From assembly GCF_041080675.1 (NCBI RefSeq), contig NZ_CP163520.1, positions 744,001-808,000 on the forward strand: a DNA stretch of 64,000 bases. The letters are read 5' to 3'. Numbering within the stretch: the first letter of the stretch is position 1; the number at the start of each line of letters is the position of its first letter. This document shows positions 7,505 to 15,261 of the stretch, in pieces. Origin of the DNA: Streptomyces sp. cg36. GTDB taxonomy: Bacteria > Actinomycetota > Actinomycetes > Streptomycetales > Streptomycetaceae. Made by a program: the position numbers and the translations under genes. A model generated the notes under the pieces. The model saw nothing but the letters and a program-made list of their open reading frames with translations. It did no database searches and was not told where the DNA came from.

Positions 7505-8497
7505 TCATATCCACCCGCTGCGCGCGGCGTGCACGGCGAGCTGGAAGCGGGAGGTCGACCCGGCCAGCTGGTGGAGCTGCTCCAGATTGCGCGAGAGGGT
7601 GCGGCGGCTGACGCCGAGCAGTTCGGCGATGGTCTCGTCGCTGACTCCGGTGCCGAGCAGTTCCAGGATGCGCCGCTGCACCGGCCGCAGCGCGCGGGGG
7701 ACCTGGCCGCTCAGATGCATCGGATACGCCGAGCGCCAGGCCGTCTCGAACAGGCCGCTCAGGGCGGAGAGCAGGCTGGAGGGGCGCACCAGCAGCAGTG
7801 AGTCATTGGACTCCGCCTCGACCGAGGACATGGACACGATCGCCAACCGCCGGTCGAAGACGGTGAGTTTGACCGGCACGGTCGGCAGGACGCGCGCCCG
7901 CTCCCCGGCCGCGATGCACGGCTGGATGTTCCCGGCGTAGTACGAGGTGCTGCGCACGGCGGACGCCGAGTACACCACCCGGTAGGCGACCCCGCGTTCC
8001 AGGTTGCGCACTTCGATGGGGTTCGGGCCGCCCGCCGTGTGGTACGGCGGGGAGTCGAAGCGCAGCACCTCCGACTCGGCCGCGCCTTCCACCTGCCAGA
8101 TCCGCTCGGCGACCTGCGGGCCCGAGACGACCTCCAGCAGGTCCTCGGTGGGCTGTGAGTGCACCGAGCGGCGGAAGTCGCGGAAGGCGTTGAGCGCCGC
8201 CACGTGCGCGCTCTGGACCTCGGCGGCGCGGGCGTGCGCGAGCTGGTCGAGGGCGATGGTCGGCTCGACCGGCGAGACCGCGTCGCCCGCGCTGTCGAGG
8301 TGGGCGACCAGGCCGAGCCGGAGCAGCCGGCTCGTCGCGCGCGCCGCCTCGCCCGCGCCCCGGCCGAGCCGCCCGTCGAGCGCGGCCACGGTCAGGCTCC
8401 CGGCCGCGAGCAGGGTGATGTAGACCTCGGCCTCACAGGGCCCGAGGCCCAGTCGCCGTAGTTGCGTTGGCAGGTCCATGTCTTCGATGGCGGACAT
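7505..8497 (-). CDS. HTH regulator with TrmB-like N-terminus and LuxR-type C-terminal HTH
   Basis: About 330 residues. The N-terminal 70 residues resemble a TrmB/winged-helix segment (LPTQLRRLGLGPCEAEVYITLLAAG). A middle region of about 190 residues resembles the phospholipase-D-like sensor region of such regulators. The C-terminus, from about residue 265, is a GerE/LuxR-like HTH (RPVQRRILELLGTGVSDETIAELLGVSRRTLSRNL). The architecture is common in Streptomyces for regulators next to secreted hydrolases. The gene diverges from the subtilase gene across 185 nt, so control of that protease is a reasonable guess. Start: ATG 8497 or ATG 8479; neither has a strong ribosome site. Confidence 0.78.
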   Translation of the reverse strand: MSAIEDMDLPTQLRRLGLGPCEAEVYITLLAAGSLTVAALDGRLGRGAGEAARATSRLLRLGLVAHLDSAGDAVSPVEPTIALDQLAHARAAEVQSAHVAALNAFRDFRRSVHSQPTEDLLEVVSGPQVAERIWQVEGAAESEVLRFDSPPYHTAGGPNPIEVRNLERGVAYRVVYSASAVRSTSYYAGNIQPCIAAGERARVLPTVPVKLTVFDRRLAIVSMSSVEAESNDSLLLVRPSSLLSALSGLFETAWRSAYPMHLSGQVPRALRPVQRRILELLGTGVSDETIAELLGVSRRTLSRNLEQLHQLAGSTSRFQLAVHAARSGWI

Positions 8498-8682
8498 CGT
8501 GCCACGCCCGCGCGGGCCGGTCGGCCGGGATGCGGAAGGTTCCTTTCGAGACGTTTTGGCGGGATCCGCGTCGCGCCCGTTCTCGCCACTGGCGACGACG
8601 GGACACCGCGCGCCCGGCATCCGCAGTACACCAAGCGGACGCGGAACATCCGCACATCCCGCCGCCACCCCCAGGAGCTGAC

Positions 8683-9903
8683 GTGCACACTCGCGCCCGA
8701 CTCTGCGCCACGGCCGCCCTCGTGGCCGTCGCCCCGGCCCTGCCGGCCCAGCTCGCGCACGCGACGAACCGGCCTTCTGCGCCGTCCGCGCCACCGGCCC
8801 AAGTGCGCCGGATCGCCGACGCGATCGCGGACCAGTACATCGTGGTCCTCAAGGACACGGCGGCGCCCGGCGGCACGCCCGCCGCCGTCGCCCGGCTCGC
8901 CCGCACCCACGGCGGCACCGTCAGCCACACCTACGGCACCGTGCTGCACGGCTACGCGGCCCGTATGACGGACCGTCAGGCCCGCGCCACCGCCGCCGAT
9001 CCGGCCGTCGCCTACGTGGAGCAGGACGCCCGCCAGCGGGTGTCGGCGACCCAGGGCAACCCGCCCTCCTGGGGCCTGGACCGCATCGACCAGCGCTCCC
9101 TGCCGCTGGACAAGAGCTATACGTACCCCGGCACCGCGAGCAACGTGACCGCGTACCTGGTGGACAGCGGACTGCGCACCACCCACGCGCAGTTCCAGGG
9201 CCGGGCGTCCATCGGCGTGGACGAGGTGGGCGACGGGCGGGGCGGCCAGGACTGCCTGGGGCACGGCACCCATGTGGCGGGAACGGTCGGCGGCAAGGAC
9301 TACGGCGTGGCCAAGGGCGTCAAGCTGGTGGCGGTCCGCGTCACCGACTGCCACGACAGCGCCAGCACCTCGGCGATCATCGCGGCGGCCGACTGGATCA
9401 CCGCACACGCCGTCAAACCGGCCGTCGTCAACATGAGCATCAACAGCACCTCGGTGATCAGCAGTGAGGACACCGCGATCAAGAAGTCCATCGCGGCCGG
9501 GATCACCTGGGTCGTCTCGTCGGGCAACAAGAACACCGACGCCTGCCACAACTCCCCCGGCGACATCGCGGCGGCCGTCGTGGTCAACAACGCGGACTCC
9601 GGCGACAGGCGGCGCTCCGACTCCGACTACGGCTCCTGCACCGACCTGTTCGCCCCCGGGACCGCCATCGACTCGGCCTGGAACGGCAGCGACACCGCCA
9701 CCAAGCAGCTCACCGGCACCTCGATGGCCGCGCCCCACGTCACCGGCGCCGCCGCCCTGTGGCTGTCCGCCCACCCCGACGCCCCACCCGCGGACGTGGC
9801 GAAGCACCTCACCGACACGGCCACGCCGAACAAGATATCCGGCGCCGGAAGCGGCACCCCCAACAGGCTCCTCTACATCGGCGCCGCCACCGTCCGGCCC
9901 TGA
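8683..9903 (+). CDS. Secreted S8 (subtilisin-family) serine protease with I9 propeptide
   Basis: A 406-residue pre-pro-protease. It has a signal peptide of about 28 residues, a propeptide of the inhibitor I9 type (about 45-115; YIVVLKDTAAPGG.., HGYAARMTDRQA.., VAYVEQDA), and a catalytic domain of about 270 residues. The triad motifs are clear: Asp in AYLVDSGLRTTH, His in GHGTHVAGTVGG and Ser in GTSMAAPHVTGAAA, with the oxyanion Asn in WVVSSGNKN. It would be exported by Sec, autoprocessed and act outside the cell. AGGAG ends 5 nt before the GTG. It belongs to the proteinase K/aqualysin group. It precedes the phosphoesterase gene by 94 nt on the same strand. Confidence 0.93.
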   Translation: MHTRARLCATAALVAVAPALPAQLAHATNRPSAPSAPPAQVRRIADAIADQYIVVLKDTAAPGGTPAAVARLARTHGGTVSHTYGTVLHGYAARMTDRQARATAADPAVAYVEQDARQRVSATQGNPPSWGLDRIDQRSLPLDKSYTYPGTASNVTAYLVDSGLRTTHAQFQGRASIGVDEVGDGRGGQDCLGHGTHVAGTVGGKDYGVAKGVKLVAVRVTDCHDSASTSAIIAAADWITAHAVKPAVVNMSINSTSVISSEDTAIKKSIAAGITWVVSSGNKNTDACHNSPGDIAAAVVVNNADSGDRRRSDSDYGSCTDLFAPGTAIDSAWNGSDTATKQLTGTSMAAPHVTGAAALWLSAHPDAPPADVAKHLTDTATPNKISGAGSGTPNRLLYIGAATVRP

Positions 9904-9997
9904 CCGGCCGGGCCCCGGGACGCCCCCGCCGCACCCGGTCCGACGCTCCACCCGACCCCGCTCCCCAACACCCTTCCCACCGACAGGAGTTGATCCC

Positions 9998-10903
9998 ATG
10001 CGCCTCCCCCGCCCCTCCCGAAGCACCGCGGGCCTGGTCGCCCTGCCCGCCCTCACGCTGCTCGCGCTGAGCGTGTACGCCTCCGACGACTCACCTCCCC
10101 CGGCCGCCGCGCCGCAGCCCGTCGCCCGCGCGGCGGCCGGCGTGCCCGCCTTCGACCATGTCGTCGTCGTGCTGTTCGAGAACAAGAACTACAGCTCGAT
10201 CAAGGGAAGTTCGCACGCCGCGTACTTCAACAGCCTGGCCTCCCAGGGCACCCTCTTCACCAAGGGGTTCGCCCTCACCCACCCCAGCCAGCCCAACTAC
10301 ATCGGGCTGTTCTCGGGCTCCCAGCAGGGCGTGACCAACGACGACTGCCCGAAGAACTTCAGCACCGGCAACCTCGGCCAGCAGCTCCTCGACGCGGGCA
10401 AGAGCTTCAAGGGGTACTCCGAGGCCCTGCCCAGCGCCGGATACACCGGGTGCGGCAGCGGCGACTACCGCCGCAAGCACGCCCCCTGGGCCGACTTCCC
10501 CACCGTGAGCGGCGCCGCGTACAACGTGCCGTTCTCCACCTTCCCCAGCGACTACACCAAACTCCCCACGGTCTCCTTCGTCACCCCGGACATGTGCGAC
10601 GACATGCACGACTGCTCGGTCGACAAGGGCGACGCCTGGCTCAAGAGCAAGCTCGACGGCTACGCCCAGTGGGCCAAGACCCACAACAGCCTCCTCGTCG
10701 TCACCTTCGACGAGGACCACTCCACCTCCGTCAACCAGATCTACACCGCGTTCGTGGGCGCCCACGTGAAGACCAAGTACCAGTCCACCACGCAGATCAA
10801 CCATTACAGCGTGCTGCGCACCCTGGAGGACATGTACGGCCTGCCCGCCCTGGGCGGCGCCGCGGCCAAGTCCCCCGTCACCGACGCCTGGAGCACTTCC
10901 TGA
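9998..10903 (+). CDS. Secreted phosphoesterase-family (PF04185-like) hydrolase, cassette 1 enzyme
   Basis: A 301-residue exported protein. The signal sequence ends near residue 30, then the alkaline-phosphatase-superfamily core begins with FDHVVVVLFENKNYSSI. The metal-binding/nucleophile segment is THPSQPNYIGLFSG, followed by FVTPDMCDDMHDCSV and VVTFDEDHS, which supply the second-site Asp/His ligands. It is close to bacterial acid phosphatase (AcpA-like) and small phospholipase-C-type enzymes that release phosphate from organic esters outside the cell. AGGAG lies 8 nt before the ATG. It is followed by a 15-bp hairpin and then by MFS and beta-propeller genes; a paralogous pair occurs downstream near 44 kb next to another secreted phosphoesterase. 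Confidence 0.87.
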   Translation: MRLPRPSRSTAGLVALPALTLLALSVYASDDSPPPAAAPQPVARAAAGVPAFDHVVVVLFENKNYSSIKGSSHAAYFNSLASQGTLFTKGFALTHPSQPNYIGLFSGSQQGVTNDDCPKNFSTGNLGQQLLDAGKSFKGYSEALPSAGYTGCGSGDYRRKHAPWADFPTVSGAAYNVPFSTFPSDYTKLPTVSFVTPDMCDDMHDCSVDKGDAWLKSKLDGYAQWAKTHNSLLVVTFDEDHSTSVNQIYTAFVGAHVKTKYQSTTQINHYSVLRTLEDMYGLPALGGAAAKSPVTDAWSTS

Positions 10904-10936
10904 CCGGGCCCGGCCGGAGCTGAGCTCCCTCCGTAC

Positions 10937-10981
10937 GCCGGTGTCCCGGGGCGCCTCCCCCACGGCCCCCGGGACACCGGC
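10937..10981. terminator. Long hairpin between phosphoesterase and MFS genes of cassette 1
   Basis: GCCGGTGTCCCGGGG (10937-10951) is perfectly complementary to 10967-10981, a 15-bp stem with a 15-nt loop. It could terminate or attenuate transcription after the phosphoesterase gene, or stabilise the upstream message. In cassette 2 the corresponding genes overlap and no hairpin can exist. Confidence 0.7.
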
Positions 10982-11023
10982 ACCCCACCCGCCCCGTCCA
11001 CCCCGCGAGAAGGCGGCCCCCAC

Positions 11024-12283
11024 GTGTATCTCTCCACCATCGACCGGCCGCGCGGCGCCCCGCGCCCCGGCCGCCGCGGCGCGCTCACGGCCGTCGGCGC
11101 CAATGTGCTCGTCCTGGGAGCCGTGAGTCTGCTCACCGACGTCTCCTCGGAGATGGTCACGGCCGTCCTGCCGCTCTACCTCGTGCTCACCCTGCACCTG
11201 GGCCCGGCCGCATACGGGGTGCTGGACGGCCTCTACACCGGCGCCACCGCCCTGCTGCGGCTCGTCGGCGGCTACACCGCGGACCGCTTCCGCACCCGCA
11301 AGGCCGTCGCGGCCGTGGGGTACGGCATGTCCGCGCTCGCCAAACTCGGCCTGCTGGCGGCCGGGGCGCCCACCGCCATCGGCGCGGTCATCGTCGCCGA
11401 CCGCGCGGGCAAGGGCCTGCGCACCGCGCCCCGAGACGCCCTGATCGCCCTCTCGGTGCCCGAGCCGCTGCTGGGCCGGGCGTTCGGGACGCACCGCGCG
11501 ATGGACAGCGCCGGGGCCTTCGCCGGCCCGCTGGTCGCCCTCGGCGTCCTCGCCGTCGCCGGGACCACGGCGGCGGCCTTCGACGCGCTGTTCTTCACCA
11601 GTTTCTGCATAGCCTGCGCGGCCCTGCTCACCCTCGCCGTGTTCGCCCGCGACCACCGCGACGAGCGGCCCGCCGCGCCCGCGCCCGCGCCGCGCGCCGC
11701 CCTCGGGCTGCTGCGCGGGAGCGGCACCCGCCGACTGCTGTGCGCGGCCACCGCGCTGGGCCTGAGCACGGTGGGCGACGGCTTCGTCTATCTCGTACTG
11801 CTGCGCCGCCAGGGCTTCTCCACCGGCTGGTTCCCCTGGCTCGCGGTCGGCACCAGCCTGGTCTACCTCCTGCTCGCCACCCCCTTCGGCGCCCTCGCGG
11901 ACCGCTACGGGCGCGCGGTGCTGCTGCGCTGGGGGTACCTCGCGCTCGCCGGGGTGTACCTGCTGCTCGCCAGCCCCTTCCCGGGCACCCCGGTGACCCT
12001 CGCCTGCCTCTGTCTGTACGGGGCGTTCTACGCCTGCACGGACGGGGTGCTCATGGCGCTCGCGGCGCCCGCGTTCCCCCCGGCGCTGCGCACCACGGGG
12101 CTGGCGTGCGTCCAGACCGCCCAGGCACTGGCCTACTTCGCCTCCTCGGTGGGGTTCGGTCTCGCCTGGGCCGCGTGGGGCCCGGCGACCGCCTCCGGGG
12201 CCGCCGTCGTGGCGGTCGCCGGGGCCCTGGCCGTGACGGTCCCGGCGCTCAAGGACCGAACAGTGGAGGAGACTTCCGCATGA
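11024..12283 (+). CDS. MFS transporter, cassette 1
   Basis: A 419-residue, 12-helix MFS protein beginning MYLSTIDRPRG. Helix 1 carries VSLLTDVSSEMVTAVLPLYLVL, the signature of a prokaryotic MFS group related to MJ1317-like proteins, and the inter-helix loop reads DRAGKGLRTAPRDALIA. It is plainly paralogous to the MFS protein of cassette 2: TDVSSEMVTAVLPLYLVL against TDISSEMVTAVLPLYLVL, KGLRTAPRDALI against KGIRTAPRDALI, and GVLMALAAPAFP against GVLMALAGPALP. The GTG start has GAGAAGG 10 nt upstream. The stop overlaps the next start (ATGA), so translation with the propeller protein is coupled. Substrate unknown; import or export of a product of the secreted phosphoesterase is a hypothesis. Confidence 0.87.
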   Translation: MYLSTIDRPRGAPRPGRRGALTAVGANVLVLGAVSLLTDVSSEMVTAVLPLYLVLTLHLGPAAYGVLDGLYTGATALLRLVGGYTADRFRTRKAVAAVGYGMSALAKLGLLAAGAPTAIGAVIVADRAGKGLRTAPRDALIALSVPEPLLGRAFGTHRAMDSAGAFAGPLVALGVLAVAGTTAAAFDALFFTSFCIACAALLTLAVFARDHRDERPAAPAPAPRAALGLLRGSGTRRLLCAATALGLSTVGDGFVYLVLLRRQGFSTGWFPWLAVGTSLVYLLLATPFGALADRYGRAVLLRWGYLALAGVYLLLASPFPGTPVTLACLCLYGAFYACTDGVLMALAAPAFPPALRTTGLACVQTAQALAYFASSVGFGLAWAAWGPATASGAAVVAVAGALAVTVPALKDRTVEETSA

Positions 12284-13350
12284 CCCAGCAGCTCACCGAC
12301 CGCTCCCCCGCGGCCCCGGCCGCCCCGCCGTCCGCGCGCCGCCGGGTCGTCGCCGCCTCGCTCGGGTTCACCGCGCTGGCCGTACTGGCCGCGCTCGCCG
12401 TCGTCGGGGCCCGGCCCGATCCGTCGAAGGCCGTCGCGGAGCGGGGCGCGGTGTCGCTGCGGCCGGCCGCCGCTCCCCTGCAGACCGGGCCCCGGCTGGT
12501 CGCCCTGAGCACCGCGTCCGGCAGCCAGGGACGGCTGGTGGCGGTCTCGCCCGAGGCGCCCGGCGCTCCCCGGGCCGTCTCGGGGCTGAGCTGCGCCCGG
12601 TTCGACGCGGCGGCGGGCACCGGGCTCTGCCTGCGCCTGGACGGGAACCTCACGACCTATCAGATGACGGTGGTGGACTCCGCCCTGCACATCAAGGACG
12701 CGATCCCGCTGGTCGGCGTCCCCAACCGGGCCAGGGTGTCGCCCAGCGGACGGCTGGTCGCCTGGACCGTGTTCGTCACCGGTGACTCGTACAACGGGGG
12801 ACGCTTCTCCACCCGGGCCGGCATCCTCGACACCCGCACGGACAACCTGGTCCCGACCCTGGAGGACTGGCCGGTCACGGTGGCCGGGCGGCCCTACCAC
12901 GCCAAGGACCTCAACTTCTGGGGCGTGACCTTCGCCCGGGACGACCGCCGCTTCTACGCCACGATGTCCACGGCGGGCCACCGCTATCTCGTCGAGGGCG
13001 ACCTCGCCGAACGGCGGCTGAGGACCGTCCGGGACGGGGTGGAGTGCCCCTCGCTCTCCCCCGACGGCACCCGGATCGCGTTCAAGGCCGCGCGCGGCGG
13101 GGACCCCCGGCACGGCTGGGGGCTCGCGGTGCTCGACCTCGCCAGTGGCCGGGTGACCCCGCTCGCCGAGGAGCACAGCGTCGACGACCAGGCCGTGTGG
13201 CTCGACTCCCGCACGGTCGCCTACGCGTTGCCGCGCGGGCGGGGCCACGCCGACGTCTGGCGGACGGCGGCGGACGGAACGGGACGGCCCCGACTGCTGG
13301 TCCGGGACGCGGAGTCACCGGCCGTGCTCGACACGGACCGTCAGGGGTGA
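12280..13350 (+). CDS. Membrane-anchored TolB/PD40-like beta-propeller protein, cassette 1
   Basis: A 356-residue protein with a basic N-terminus, one membrane helix at about residues 25-45 (VVAASLGFTALAVLAALAVVG) and an extracytoplasmic domain with PD40/TolB-type blades: RARVSPSGRLVAWTVF, ECPSLSPDGTRIAFK, DDQAVWLDSRTVAYALP. Two cysteines (LSCARFDAA.., GLCLRL) are conserved in the cassette 2 paralog and may form a disulfide. The region LNFWGVTFARDDRRFYATMST is nearly identical between the two copies. The ATG overlaps the MFS stop by 4 nt. TolB-like propellers usually mediate protein contacts, so this could scaffold the transporter with the secreted enzyme; that is inference. Confidence 0.83.
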   Translation: MTQQLTDRSPAAPAAPPSARRRVVAASLGFTALAVLAALAVVGARPDPSKAVAERGAVSLRPAAAPLQTGPRLVALSTASGSQGRLVAVSPEAPGAPRAVSGLSCARFDAAAGTGLCLRLDGNLTTYQMTVVDSALHIKDAIPLVGVPNRARVSPSGRLVAWTVFVTGDSYNGGRFSTRAGILDTRTDNLVPTLEDWPVTVAGRPYHAKDLNFWGVTFARDDRRFYATMSTAGHRYLVEGDLAERRLRTVRDGVECPSLSPDGTRIAFKAARGGDPRHGWGLAVLDLASGRVTPLAEEHSVDDQAVWLDSRTVAYALPRGRGHADVWRTAADGTGRPRLLVRDAESPAVLDTDRQG

Positions 13351-13380
13351 ACGAGCGGCGGCCCGTTGTGCCGAGGCGGC

Positions 13381-13530
13381 CCGGTACACAGCGCGTCAAG
13401 GCGGCCCCGTACAAAGAGACCACACAAAGAGCCCGTACAAAGCGGGAGCACTCACCCCATTCCACCGCTGGGGGAACATGAATCCGAGAAGGCACCGATT
13501 GGGCCGTGTACGAAGCGGGTTCGCGGGTAC
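13381..13530. promoter_or_regulatory. Sigma-factor upstream region with repeated GTACAAAG-like elements
   Basis: The 230 nt before the sigma-factor gene contain direct variants of one short element: GTACACAG near 13384, CCCGTACAAAG near 13406, CACAAAG near 13421, CCCGTACAAAGCGG at 13432-13445 and GTGTACGAAGCGG near 13506. A GGGTAC at 13525-13530 matches the -10 of SigB/F-type promoters but has no convincing -35 GTTT. The repeats probably bind a regulator or RNA polymerase form; nothing coding is seen here. Confidence 0.45.
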
Positions 13531-13580
13531 ACGCGTCTCGCGACGGAGTCCTGTACCGGTCGATCCAGGGAGGGATCATG

Positions 13581-14453
13581 ATGACAACGAAGGTCGGCAC
13601 GATGGAGGTTTCGCGGATCCGCACGGCATCCGCGCCGCCGGAGACCGAGCTGCCGTTGGTCGAGCACCCCGACAGGCTCGCGCCCCGTGACGCCCGGGAG
13701 TTGTCACAGCTCTTCTTCCAGCAGCTGGCGGTACTGGAGGAAGGCACCCATGAATACCAGTACGCCCGCAACACGCTGATCGAGATGAACATGTCGCTGG
13801 TGCGGTTCGCCGCCCGGCGCTTCCGGCAGTACGCCGATGAGATCGAGGACGTCGTCCAGGTCGGCATGATCGGGCTGATCAAGGCCATCGACCGGTTCGA
13901 GCTGTCCCGGGAGACCCAGTTCGCCACGTTCGCCGTGCCCTACATCGTCGGCGAGATGAAGCGCTTCTTCCGCGACACCACTTGGGCCGTGCACGTGCCG
14001 CGCCGCCTCCAGGAGCGGCGCACGGAGCTGGGCAAGGCCCGCGCCGAACTGGAGGGGCGCCTCGACCGGTCGCCCACGGTCAAGGAGCTGGCCGCGCTGA
14101 TGGACATCAGCGAGGAGGAGGTCGTGGAGGCCCAGGTGGCCGCCAACGGCTACCACTCCTCGTCCCTGGACGCCGCCCTCTCCGGCGACCAGGAGGACGG
14201 CGAGACGGCGCTCGCCGACGTCATCGGCTCCGAGGACCCCGCGATGGAGCTGGTGGAGGACTTCCAGTCGCTGGCTCCCGCGATGGGCTCGCTGACCGAA
14301 CGCGAACGGCTCGTGGTGCACCTGCGGTTCGTGGAGGAGCGCACCCAGGCGGAGATCGGGACGGAGCTCGGCGTCTCGCAGATGCAGGTCTCGCGGATCC
14401 TGCGCCGCATCCTCACCAAGCTGCGCGAGGGCATGGGCGTGGTCGTCGACTGA
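13581..14453 (+). CDS. RNA polymerase sigma factor, SigB/SigF/SigG subfamily
   Basis: About 290 residues, with a variable 45-residue N-terminus and then regions 2 (NTLIEMNMSLVRFAARRF.., EDVVQVGMIGLIKAIDRFE, FATFAVPYIVGEMKRFFRD), 3 (VPRRLQERRTELGKARAELE..LDRSPTVKELAALMDIS) and 4 (LTERERLVVHLRFVEERTQAEIGTELGVSQMQVSRILRRILTKLR). This is the stress/differentiation group of Streptomyces, normally controlled by RsbW-like anti-sigma kinases. Two adjacent ATGs at 13578 and 13581; GGAGG is 7 nt before the second, which I prefer. A convergent RsbW-like ATPase gene lies 161 nt downstream. Confidence 0.93.
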   Translation: MTTKVGTMEVSRIRTASAPPETELPLVEHPDRLAPRDARELSQLFFQQLAVLEEGTHEYQYARNTLIEMNMSLVRFAARRFRQYADEIEDVVQVGMIGLIKAIDRFELSRETQFATFAVPYIVGEMKRFFRDTTWAVHVPRRLQERRTELGKARAELEGRLDRSPTVKELAALMDISEEEVVEAQVAANGYHSSSLDAALSGDQEDGETALADVIGSEDPAMELVEDFQSLAPAMGSLTERERLVVHLRFVEERTQAEIGTELGVSQMQVSRILRRILTKLREGMGVVVD

Positions 14454-14529
14454 GACGGCCCCCGATCCGCCGTACGACCCCGGGCGCCAGGACCGGCCCG
14501 GGGTCCGGCCGTCCCCACGGCCCACGCGC

Positions 14530-14597
14530 GCGGACCGCGCCCGGGAATGCCTCAGCGGACTGAGCGGACCCGGCGGACCGCGCCCGGGAATGCCTCA
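14530..14597. repeat. Perfect 25-bp direct repeat between the sigma factor and the RsbW-like gene
   Basis: Positions 14530-14554 and 14573-14597 are identical over 25 bp (beginning GCGGACCGCGCCCGGG and ending CTCA), with start-to-start spacing of 43 bp. The short spacer also contains GCGGAC units. It lies in the convergent intergenic region and could be a recent tandem duplication or a protein-binding or termination element. Confidence 0.7.
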
Positions 14598-14614
14598 AGG
14601 GAGGGGTCCGCCGC

Positions 14615-15037
14615 TCAGCCGAGGGCGAGCAGCACCTGGATGCGTTTGCCGCCGGAGGGCAGCGCGCTGACGCTGACGCTGCTGGCGAGCCGGCAGACCA
14701 TCGGCCAGCCGTAGCCGCCCGGAGCGAAGTCGTCCTCCTTCACCCGGGCCGTCGGCAGGTCCGCGCTGGCGTCCTCGACGACCAGCCGCAGCCCCATGCC
14801 GTCCGGTGTCCGCTCGTACGCCGCTTCGAAGCCGGTCAGACCGCCCGCGTGCCGCAGGGCGTTGGTGACCAGCTCCGAGGTGACCAGGAGCGCGTCCGCC
14901 ACCACCGGGTCGCGTGCCGCCGCCGGGGCCGCACCGCGCACCTGGTCGAGCAGGACCCGTACACGGCCGCGTGCCTCCGCCGCGTCGGCGGGCACCGTGC
15001 CGGTCCTCCCGGGTGGTAGTGCCGTCCCACCGCTCAC
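14615..15037 (-). CDS. RsbW-like ATP-binding protein (anti-sigma-type HATPase_c)
   Basis: A 140-residue single-domain GHKL ATPase of the short actinobacterial type. The N box is LLVTSELVTNALRHAGG, the G1 box VVEDASADLPTA and the G2 box GGYGWPMV. Such proteins are serine kinases and/or anti-sigma factors acting on SigB/F sigma factors and STAS antagonists. The GTG at 15037 is preferred because GGGGGCAGG lies just upstream. The gene is convergent to the SigB-like factor, so a partner-switching pair is plausible, although Streptomyces has dozens of such ATPases and no STAS antagonist gene is adjacent. Confidence 0.85.
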   Translation of the reverse strand: MSGGTALPPGRTGTVPADAAEARGRVRVLLDQVRGAAPAAARDPVVADALLVTSELVTNALRHAGGLTGFEAAYERTPDGMGLRLVVEDASADLPTARVKEDDFAPGGYGWPMVCRLASSVSVSALPSGGKRIQVLLALG

Positions 15038-15261
15038 TTGCCTGCCCCCGTCCGCGTGCGGAACCGTCCGTATTGTTCCGTCAGGCGCCTGCCCGGGATC
15101 CCCGGGACCAATCCCCTCGCTCCTGCCCCGGTGGCCGCCGCCCACACGGACGGCCCCGTCGCGACGGGGGACGCGACGGGGCCTGCCCTTCGGATGCCCC
15201 GGCACTCGGGGCGCACACCCGTGACCCGCGTCACACCGGGGTCGCGGGGGTGCGGGGCGGG

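Noticed and set aside
13525..13530. SigB-type -10 (GGGTAC) as an autoregulatory promoter of the sigma-factor gene
   Set aside because: The -10 fits, but no GTTT-like -35 lies 14-16 nt upstream, so it is not listed as a promoter.
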